Shown here: in pieces, positions 57,942-64,000 of the stretch
Layout of the letters: every line of letters starts with the position of its first letter
Position numbering within the stretch: position 1 is the first letter of the stretch
DNA from: Rothia nasisuis
GTDB taxonomy: Bacteria > Actinomycetota > Actinomycetes > Actinomycetales > Micrococcaceae
Direction: 5' to 3'
Assembly (NCBI RefSeq): GCF_928381405.1
Contig: NZ_CAKMSB010000004.1
Span: 124,001-188,000, forward strand
DNA length: 64,000 nt
The notes under the pieces: generated by a model
The model's database searches: none
What the model was told of the DNA's origin: nothing
What the model saw: the letters and a program-made list of their open reading frames with translations, nothing else
Made by a program: the position numbers and the translations under genes

Positions 57942-57963
57942 AAAATCTGCAAACCGTCTCATC

Positions 57964-57995
57964 AGCGGTGGCCCCCGGGGGTCCACCGCTTTTTT
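57964..57995 (+). terminator. Intrinsic terminator of the dehydrogenase gene
   Basis: AGCGGTGG and CCACCGCT (8 bp, perfect) enclose a GC-rich loop and are followed by TTTTT. Confidence 0.9.
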
Positions 57996-58057
57996 GCGCT
58001 ATTTAGAGCCCCTGAGAAGTGACAACAAATTTTGTGCACAGGTTATATCAAGTACTG

Positions 58058-58086
58058 TTGTCAATATGTTAGGACATATGTATAGT
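58058..58086 (+). promoter_or_regulatory. Promoter with IolR-type site in the spacer
   Basis: TTGTCA (58058-58063) and TATAGT (58081-58086) are exactly 17 bp apart. TGTTAGGACA (58067-58076), reverse of the consensus TGTCCTAACA, fills the spacer, so a bound repressor would exclude polymerase. TGTTGTGACA at 58088-58097 is a one-mismatch second site. Confidence 0.8.
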
Positions 58087-58163
58087 GTGTTGTGACACAA
58101 GTGTTACGCAGGTGTAAACAGCCGTTCAAGGTCACTTCCGCCCAAGCCCTCATAGGAGTATTC

Positions 58164-59045
58164 ATGAAGATTGCACTTGATCCCACTCCCTTCCACCACA
58201 CTCATTCCCTCTTGGAATTCCCCAGGGTGGCAAAGGAGATGGGCTTCGACTACCTCCAGATGACTCCCCACAAAGACTTCATCCCTTTCTTCAATCACCC
58301 CAAGGCTGATGACGACCTCGTTCAAAAACTGGCAAAAGCAGCCAAGGACGCCGACGTCGAAATCGCTTCGCTCCTCCCCGTGCTCCGGTGGTCATCCCCC
58401 GACCCTGACGCCCGCGAAGCAGCAGTTCGATACTGGAAGCGTGTTCTGCACATAGCTGTTGACTTAGGCGTTCAGCAAATTGGCACTGAGTTCTCCGGGC
58501 GTCCTGAACTTGCCGAAGAATCCGAACGTGCTTTCTACCGCTCTATGGAAGAACTCCTACCCATCATCGAACGCGAAGGAATCCATGTTGCCATCGACCC
58601 TCACCCCGATGATTTCGTAGAAAACGGCCTGGAAGCCTGGCGCGTTATCCGCGGTGTCAACTCTAAGAACCTGGGCATGGTCTACGTTGCTTCCCACACG
58701 TTCCATATGGGCGAAGCCCCACTGGAGATCATGCGAGAAGTAGGCGACCGTATCCGCATCGTCCATGTTTCCGATACAATGAACCACCATGCTTCCCACG
58801 GCCTGCGCTATATCACCAACCCGCCCGGCAACCCCGTCCGTGTCCACCAGCACCTCAAGATGGGTGACGGCGATGTCAACTGGCAGGAGTTCTTCAGCGG
58901 GCTCAACGAAATAGGCTTCCTCGACTCTCCCGACACTGTCATGGCGTCTTCTGTCTTTGCAGAAAACGAGAACGCCGTCGAGGTTTCTCAGTATCAATCC
59001 AAAACCATGCGCGAAATGGTAGAACGCGCTCAAAGCAGCAACTAA
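58164..59045 (+). CDS. Sugar phosphate isomerase/epimerase family TIM barrel (IolI/IolE-like)
   Basis: A 293-residue protein of the xylose-isomerase-like TIM-barrel superfamily. The metal-site residues are expected in GTEFSG, VAIDPHPDD and IVHVSDTMNHH. The ATG at 58164 is used because AGGAG stands 7 nt upstream. It shares an operon with the transporter 24 bp further on. Relatives include inosose dehydratase and inosose isomerase; which reaction it runs cannot be decided from sequence. Confidence 0.83.
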   Translation: MKIALDPTPFHHTHSLLEFPRVAKEMGFDYLQMTPHKDFIPFFNHPKADDDLVQKLAKAAKDADVEIASLLPVLRWSSPDPDAREAAVRYWKRVLHIAVDLGVQQIGTEFSGRPELAEESERAFYRSMEELLPIIEREGIHVAIDPHPDDFVENGLEAWRVIRGVNSKNLGMVYVASHTFHMGEAPLEIMREVGDRIRIVHVSDTMNHHASHGLRYITNPPGNPVRVHQHLKMGDGDVNWQEFFSGLNEIGFLDSPDTVMASSVFAENENAVEVSQYQSKTMREMVERAQSSN

Positions 59046-59069
59046 GCTACCTGCACAAGAAAAGAGGCA

Positions 59070-60521
59070 ATGATGTCTTCTCACACCCCTACTGCGGCAG
59101 AATCTAATCTACCGCCCCTCGTCAAGGGCCCGCACTCCAAGCGTTTGGGACAGGTAGCCCTTGTAGCAACCCTTGGTGGTCTGCTCTTTGGTTACGACAC
59201 CGGTGTTATCAACGGTGCCATTGACCCCATGACCGCTGAACTTGGCTTAGAGGTCAGTGAAATTGGCCTGGTCACATCGACCCTACTTGCTGGTGCCGCC
59301 GTAGGCGCTCTGACCATCGGGTACCTCTCCGATGCTATCGGCCGCAAGAAGACCATCTTGCTTCTCTCCACTATTTTCTTCTTTGGCGCGGTTCTCTGTG
59401 CTGTTGCGCCTAACCTCGGCGTCCTGCTCCTCGGCCGCGTCCTTTTGGGCCTAGGCGTTGGCGGTGCATCCACCGTCGTTCCCGTCTTCTTGGCCGAAAT
59501 GGCCCCCTATGAAATTCGTGGATCCCTCTCGGGGCGTAACGAAATGATGATTGTGGTGGGTCAGCTCGCAGCCTTCGTGGTGAACGCTATTTTGGGTAAT
59601 CTCTGGGGCCACCACGAAAACATCTGGCGCTATATGCTCGCTATCTGTGCCGTACCCGCCATCTTCCTCTTTATCGGTATGCTCCGCATGCCCGAATCTC
59701 CCCGCTGGCTGCTCTCCAAGGGACGCCATGAGGAGGCCCTTGCCGTGCTCAATACTGTTCGATCCCCCGAACGTGCAGAGGCTGAAGCTCGCGACATTAA
59801 GCGCACACTGGAACTCGAAAGCCGCGCGGTAACCCCTAAGCTCGGTTCCATGCTCAAAGATAAGTGGATCCTGCGCATTCTCGGTGTAGGTGTAGCGCTT
59901 GCTGTCTTCCAGCAGTTCACCGGTATTAACTCCATCATGTACTACGGCACCCTAGTGCTGCAGGACGCGGGCTTCTCACAGCAGGCAGCTCTCATCGCTA
60001 ACATCGCCCCCGGCGTTATCGCTGTTATCGGTGCTTTTATCGCGTTGTGGATGATGGAGCGCATCAACCGCCGTACCACTATCATCACCGGTTACACCTT
60101 AGTGACAATTCTGCACTTACTCATCGGCTCCTCAGCCTTCTGGCTACCCGAAGATGCAGCAATTCGCCCCTGGGTACTTCTCTTCCTGATTGTTGGCTTC
60201 GTTGGTTCTATGCAAACGTTCCTGAACGTTGCCACCTGGGTCCTCCTTTCTGAGATTTTCCCTCAGCAAATTCGAGCCTTCGGCATGGGTTTTGCGGTCT
60301 TCTGCCTCTGGGTCGCGAATGCTTTCGTTGCCTACTTCTTCCCCATTGCTCTTGACGCAGTTGGCCTCAATAACACCTTCTTCGGCTTCGCAGCGATCAA
60401 CGCCCTCGCGGTCCTGGTTATGGTCAAGTTCCTACCCGAGACCCGCGGCAAGAGCCTCGAAGAAGTTGAAGTTGGGGTCACCACCGGTGCTATCTACATC
60501 GTCAAGCCCAAGGACAAATAA
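59070..60521 (+). CDS. MFS sugar-porter family transporter, IolT-like
   Basis: A 483-residue 12-helix proton symporter. Signatures of the sugar-porter family are GYDTGVINGA (helix 1), DAIGRKKTILL (loop 2-3), MPESPRWLLSKGR (before the central loop), and FLPETRGKSLEEVE (end). The QQFTGINSIMYYG motif of helix 7 is also present. Because it is behind the IolR-regulated TIM-barrel gene, myo-inositol or an isomer is the likely substrate. ATG codons at the first and second positions are both possible starts. Confidence 0.9.
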   Translation: MMSSHTPTAAESNLPPLVKGPHSKRLGQVALVATLGGLLFGYDTGVINGAIDPMTAELGLEVSEIGLVTSTLLAGAAVGALTIGYLSDAIGRKKTILLLSTIFFFGAVLCAVAPNLGVLLLGRVLLGLGVGGASTVVPVFLAEMAPYEIRGSLSGRNEMMIVVGQLAAFVVNAILGNLWGHHENIWRYMLAICAVPAIFLFIGMLRMPESPRWLLSKGRHEEALAVLNTVRSPERAEAEARDIKRTLELESRAVTPKLGSMLKDKWILRILGVGVALAVFQQFTGINSIMYYGTLVLQDAGFSQQAALIANIAPGVIAVIGAFIALWMMERINRRTTIITGYTLVTILHLLIGSSAFWLPEDAAIRPWVLLFLIVGFVGSMQTFLNVATWVLLSEIFPQQIRAFGMGFAVFCLWVANAFVAYFFPIALDAVGLNNTFFGFAAINALAVLVMVKFLPETRGKSLEEVEVGVTTGAIYIVKPKDK

Positions 60522-60567
60522 GCCCGGTCTTGCCCCGGCGAAAACCCGATAGTTTCAACACAAGCTA

Positions 60568-60595
60568 CCCCGGCACTCCTGGTAGAGTGCCGGGG
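60568..60595 (+). terminator. Terminator after the transporter gene
   Basis: CCCCGGCACTC (60568-60578) and GAGTGCCGGGG (60585-60595) form a perfect 11-bp stem with a six-base loop; outer AAGCT/AGCTT flanks add pairs and lead into TTTCCC. Confidence 0.8.
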
Positions 60596-60686
60596 CAGCT
60601 TTCCCTTGTTCAATCACCTGAGCAGACTGCATGATGGTGTATAAAATCGCCCGGGAGCAAAAGCACCGGCTTCCAGACATAAAGAA

Positions 60687-60772
60687 GCCGCCGGCGTCCC
60701 TCGTACCAGGACGCAGGCGGCAACTCGCGTTTAAGCGTAAAACTACCGCCGGTGGAACCCCACCGGCGGTAG
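60687..60772 (-). terminator. Two hairpins terminating the leftward inositol operon
   Basis: CTACCGCCGGTG and CACCGGCGGTAG (60743-60754, 60761-60772) make a perfect 12-bp stem followed on the minus strand by TTTT. A second stem with one mismatch (60687-60699, 60709-60721) stands further downstream as a possible back-up. Confidence 0.8.
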
Positions 60773-60780
60773 CGATATCT

Positions 60781-61752
60781 TTAGGTGTAGAGCTCAGGCT
60801 TACGTTCGAGGATTACGCCCTCAGCACTGCCGGAACCGATAGCTCGGATGCCAGCTTCACAGCAGGCAGCAGCAGCGTAGCCGTCCCAAGCAGAGGGGCC
60901 GACCTGCTCGCCAACCAGAGCGGCATCCACCCATGCCTGAATCTCAGCGTCGTAAGCATCAACGAAGCGGGGTTCGAAGCTCTCGCAGACCTCTTCACCA
61001 ACGGTGAGGTGCCGGTCTTCGAACACGGCCTTGGTCGTCACAGCGTAGCCGTACTGGGCAACAACGTGGGTGTTGACCGTAACCAGGACGCCAGACTCGG
61101 TCTCGATGAGCACCTGTGCGGGATCCTGGAGGTCACCCTTGACGTGCTTGGAATTCTTGCCTGTGCGCACCTGGACGTTCTTGATTTCTTCGCCGGTGAG
61201 GTAGCGGATGCCATCGAACTCATGCACTACGGTGTCGTCAATCAGGTTGCGGCCGGTGTAGGACTCGGGCACATCGGGGTTGATATGGTCACAGGAGAGC
61301 TGCAGCAACTCGCCATGCTCCTTGGACTCTACCAGTGAACGGATCTTCTGGTAGCCGGAGTCAAAGCGACGCATGAAACCAACCTGAACCAGCCGCTTAC
61401 CCGCAGCGACCTCTGCCTGAACGATTTCCCAGGAGGAAGCGGAATCAGTAGTGAGAGGCTTCTCGCAGAGGATGGGGAGGCCCTTAGCAATAGCGGGTAG
61501 TAGTACGGGAGTATGCAGGAAACCGGGAGTTGCGATAAGCACAGCATCAAAAGCGTCTGCGTCCAGGGCGGTTTCGAAATCGGTGAAGACCTTGGCGCCT
61601 TCAATGCCTTCAACTGCCTGCTCTGCCTTTGCCTCATCTATGTCGATGACGGCTGATACAACAGCATCGTTGATGGTGGAGTGGATACGCTTGATGTGAT
61701 CGTAGCCCATGCGGCCTGCACCGACGACGCCGATACGGAGTTCTTGAGTCAA
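60781..61752 (-). CDS. iolG: Inositol 2-dehydrogenase-type Gfo/Idh/MocA oxidoreductase
   Basis: A 323-residue NAD-dependent dehydrogenase, the size of IolG. GVVGAGRMGYDHIKRI is the Rossmann motif, CEKPLTTD carries the catalytic lysine, and DDTVVHEFDGIRYL the active-site histidine region. It oxidises myo-inositol or an isomer to the 2-keto form. It is second in a leftward operon after the IolE-like gene. The symbol is given by similarity and context; scyllo-inositol or related polyols remain possible. Confidence 0.8.
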   Translation of the reverse strand: MTQELRIGVVGAGRMGYDHIKRIHSTINDAVVSAVIDIDEAKAEQAVEGIEGAKVFTDFETALDADAFDAVLIATPGFLHTPVLLPAIAKGLPILCEKPLTTDSASSWEIVQAEVAAGKRLVQVGFMRRFDSGYQKIRSLVESKEHGELLQLSCDHINPDVPESYTGRNLIDDTVVHEFDGIRYLTGEEIKNVQVRTGKNSKHVKGDLQDPAQVLIETESGVLVTVNTHVVAQYGYAVTTKAVFEDRHLTVGEEVCESFEPRFVDAYDAEIQAWVDAALVGEQVGPSAWDGYAAAACCEAGIRAIGSGSAEGVILERKPELYT

Positions 61753-61824
61753 GATGATGTCCTTTGGCTAGGGCGCATGGCGCCACCCCGGTAATGTGGA
61801 GCGGCGCCTCTACGCGAAGAAGTG

Positions 61825-62739
61825 TTAGGAAATGACGGTTCGGGAGCCGCAGCCGAGCAGGTAGTTCTTAGTGCGCTTGGCAATGGGCAGGGGAACCGAG
61901 AAGTCAGAGAGCGGGTACATGTCTTGCTCAACGATGCCATAGAGGGGGCGGCCCAGCTTCTCAGCGGCCTCAATCACCTTGCCCAGGTCAGGCAGGCCCC
62001 TGGGGGGCTCACACATAACACCCGCCGCAGTTGCGTCCTTAAAGGTCATATCCTCTGCGCGAACCCGGGCGTGGATAGCCGGGTCAACCTGTTTCAGGTG
62101 CAGGTAGCCAATGCGATCGGGGTACTTCTCAATCAGCTCAACCGAGGAAGCGCCGCCGTACTCCGCATGTCCGGTATCCAGGCAGAGAGTCACTAGCCTG
62201 GGGTCGGTCACCGCCAGGAACTTCTCAATCTGCTCCATGGTTTCAACGTGGGAATCAGCGTGGGAGTGAAACTGCTGATAGATGCCGTAGTCACGCTGCA
62301 GAGTTTCACCCAGACGGTTGTGGCCCGTAGCCAGGTCTTCCCATTGCCTCTCACTCAAATCGCGGGGTTCGATGGCCCCACCGGTCTTATCGTCACGCCA
62401 CAGGGCGGGAATAACCACCATGTGCTGGGCGCCCATAGCTGCGGTCAGCTCAGCCACCTTGCGGGCAGGCTCCCAGGCTACATCCCACTGATCCAGGCCG
62501 CGGTGGAAGGCGGTGAACACGGTACCGGCAGAGACCTGTAAATCACGCTCCTGCAACTCCTTGGCCAGGGTTGCGGGGTCGGTGGGCATATAGCCGTAGG
62601 GGCCCAGCTCAATCCACTTGTAGCCTGCTTCTACCACCTCATCGAGGAAGCGCTGCCAGGGGGTCTGCCGGTCGTCCTCGGGGAACCAGACACCCCAGGA
62701 GTCGGGGGCGGTACCGATGATGAGATTGTTCTCAGTCAT
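61825..62739 (-). CDS. Sugar phosphate isomerase/epimerase TIM barrel (inosose dehydratase-like)
   Basis: A 304-residue xylose-isomerase-like barrel. The start GTAPDSWGVWFPED and EAGYKWIELGPYGYMP are like those of IolE-type enzymes, and QFHSHADSHVET, LCLDTGHAEYGG and YLHLKQVDP supply metal-binding residues. It would dehydrate 2-keto-inositol in the next step after IolG. The ATG at 62739 has GGAA 6 nt upstream; a GTG four codons earlier is possible. Confidence 0.82.
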   Translation of the reverse strand: MTENNLIIGTAPDSWGVWFPEDDRQTPWQRFLDEVVEAGYKWIELGPYGYMPTDPATLAKELQERDLQVSAGTVFTAFHRGLDQWDVAWEPARKVAELTAAMGAQHMVVIPALWRDDKTGGAIEPRDLSERQWEDLATGHNRLGETLQRDYGIYQQFHSHADSHVETMEQIEKFLAVTDPRLVTLCLDTGHAEYGGASSVELIEKYPDRIGYLHLKQVDPAIHARVRAEDMTFKDATAAGVMCEPPRGLPDLGKVIEAAEKLGRPLYGIVEQDMYPLSDFSVPLPIAKRTKNYLLGCGSRTVIS

Positions 62740-62790
62740 GCTCGTTTCCACGCTTTCGTCGTCGGAATGTTGCCGTTATGTGGCTTAACG

Positions 62791-62826
62791 AGGCTGAAAA
62801 ACCTCAGCCTAATATGTACTTACATA
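62791..62826. promoter_or_regulatory. Palindromes upstream of the leftward inositol operon
   Basis: TATGTA-CT-TACATA (62813-62826) is a perfect inverted repeat, and AGGCTGA (62791-62797) pairs with TCAGCCT (62804-62810). They lie 50-90 bp before the IolE-like start and are candidates for the adjacent LacI regulator, although neither has the usual central CG. Confidence 0.45.
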
Positions 62827-62900
62827 CTATCAAAGCTGGTGGTAGGGGTCACCAAAATTTGGTAGAGGGCACGATAGTTTTTCCAACTTTAACCAGCAAC

Positions 62901-62933
62901 AAGCCCGCACCGCCCAAAAGGCAGTGCGGGCTT
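62901..62933 (-). terminator. Terminator of the LacI gene
   Basis: AAGCCCGCAC and GTGCGGGCTT form a perfect 10-bp stem just past the regulator stop on the minus strand. After one mismatch the stem continues with three more pairs. Confidence 0.75.
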
Positions 62934-62944
62934 CGCACCATGAC

Positions 62945-63964
62945 CTAAACAGAGGGCAGGCGGGGCGGGGCGGTACTGGTGCGAACCACCAGAGTGGGCG
63001 CCTGCAAGTAGACCTTACCTTCGGTGTTCACAGTAGCGGCGTCCGCCTGCTTAATGAGCTCTTCTAAGGCCTGATTGGTGAGTTCTTCAATTCCGTAATC
63101 CACGCTGGTCATATCGAGGTAGGGCAGGCAGCTAATGGAGCTGTTGTCGTACCCCGCCACCGAGACGTCCTCGGGGACTCTTACCCCGGCTGTACGCAAG
63201 GTGCCAATCACGCCGCGGGCACACCGGTCATTAGCGGCGATGATTGCGGTGGGCAGATTCCCCTTCAGAACATCTGCGGCAGCAGTTGCACCCCCAATTT
63301 CTGTCATGGACCCTTCCACGGTGCGCGGGGCGAGCCCGTGTGCTGCCATTGCCTCCCTAAAGCTTTCGGAGCGTCGCTCCCCATTAGGGTGCGCCCCACC
63401 GCTCACGTGAAGAATGTCCCGGTGCCCCAGACCAACCAGGTGGTCTACCAGCAGGCGGATTCCGGCGGTGTCATCAGCACGGAAGTCGCAGACCCCGGCG
63501 GTCGGGCCCATCAGGGTAACAGCAGGTAATCCCTGCGGTAGGGCGGAGAACCTGGTGCCACTACCCTCGGCAGAGAGAATGCAGAGGCCTTCTACACGCT
63601 GGCTGAGGAGATCAGCAACCGCGTCCTGTTCTGTTCGCTGCTCGGTGAGCGGGGCAAGCACCAGAGTGAAGTTCTTGCGTTTTGCGTAGACGAAGAGCCG
63701 CTCAACCATGTCTACCTCAAACTGCTCTCGCATGGAGAAAATAATGCCCAGGCGGCGGGTGCGTTTACCCCTCAGTGCCTGGGCGGAGGCGTCAGGAAAG
63801 TAGCCCATGGCGCGGGCTGCGTCTTTGACGCGCTGGCGGGTTTCATCGCTGGCACCCGGCTGGTCACGCATGACGATGGACACGAGCTGGCGAGAGATAC
63901 CCAGTTCGTCCGCAATCATTTTCATGGTGGGGCGCACGGGGGTGGTTTTTTTCTCAGTTGCCAT
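62945..63964 (-). CDS. LacI-family transcriptional regulator of the leftward inositol genes
   Basis: A 339-residue repressor. The DNA-binding part reads PTMKMIADELGISRQLVSIVMRDQ...SAQALRGKRTRRLGIIF, followed by a type 1 periplasmic-binding-like domain. It is upstream of the IolE-like/iolG operon on the same strand but separated by a terminator, so it has its own promoter beyond 63964. It most likely regulates the adjacent operon; the ligand is unknown. Confidence 0.88.
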   Translation of the reverse strand: MATEKKTTPVRPTMKMIADELGISRQLVSIVMRDQPGASDETRQRVKDAARAMGYFPDASAQALRGKRTRRLGIIFSMREQFEVDMVERLFVYAKRKNFTLVLAPLTEQRTEQDAVADLLSQRVEGLCILSAEGSGTRFSALPQGLPAVTLMGPTAGVCDFRADDTAGIRLLVDHLVGLGHRDILHVSGGAHPNGERRSESFREAMAAHGLAPRTVEGSMTEIGGATAAADVLKGNLPTAIIAANDRCARGVIGTLRTAGVRVPEDVSVAGYDNSSISCLPYLDMTSVDYGIEELTNQALEELIKQADAATVNTEGKVYLQAPTLVVRTSTAPPRLPSV

Positions 63965-64000
63965 AGTGCCTATTGTAAGGTGAGTCGCCGGGTACCTGCC

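Noticed and set aside
52263-63964. Complete myo-inositol degradation cluster
   Set aside because: iolC, iolD and iolA are missing, so only part of the pathway is shown.

Overview
The window is from a high-GC Gram-positive bacterium. Protein families and codon use (GC-rich third positions, several GTG starts with clear GGAGG-type ribosome sites) suggest an actinobacterium of the Micrococcaceae, most likely Rothia or a close relative. That assignment rests on recognising protein types, not on a database search.

Layout. (1) 1-16 kb: the 3' end of nadE, a short inserted segment (oxidoreductase, HxlR regulator, small inverted-repeat element) flanked by a 148-bp duplication of the nadE 3' end, then housekeeping and envelope genes: an AhpD-like protein, a GNAT protein, aminopeptidase M18, a CPBP protease, small membrane proteins, a three-part copper nitrite-reductase-like protein, a lytic transglycosylase, DUF1846, a GDPD phosphodiesterase and VanW. 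Two families of small palindromic repeats lie at 2.1, 13.4-13.75 and 16.2-16.3 kb; one fragment ends the remains of a fic gene. (2) 16.9-37.7 kb: an aminotransferase, a ureohydrolase, a Na+/solute symporter and a ThDP decarboxylase. These look like pieces of one guanidino-compound (arginine transaminase type) pathway, separated by a lactose/galactose module (19.6-28.6 kb) and a sucrose module (30.4-34.4 kb). (3) 37.8-52.1 kb: an alpha-galactoside ABC importer, a GH36 alpha-galactosidase, and a second full set of DeoR-type regulator, galT, galK, lacZ and galM. (4) 52.3-64 kb: an inositol-type region with a GntR/IolR regulator, iolB, Gfo/Idh/MocA dehydrogenases, xylose-isomerase-like TIM barrels, a sugar-porter transporter and two LacI regulators.

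How it works together. Lactose, raffinose/melibiose-type sugars and sucrose each have their own importer, glycosidase and local repressor. Galactose released by the beta- and alpha-galactosidases enters two parallel Leloir modules. In the inositol region, a 10-bp motif identical to the published Corynebacterium IolR consensus occurs in three promoters and ties the tautomerase, a dehydrogenase and the TIM-barrel/transporter pair to the GntR protein. iolC, iolD and iolA are not in the window, so the inositol pathway is incomplete here.

The most interesting points are the dispersed guanidino pathway, the nadE tail duplication, the membrane-cupredoxin-NirK fusion, the IolR operator set, the duplicated galactose modules, and the small palindromic elements. 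No tRNA, rRNA, CRISPR array, integrase or intact transposase was seen.
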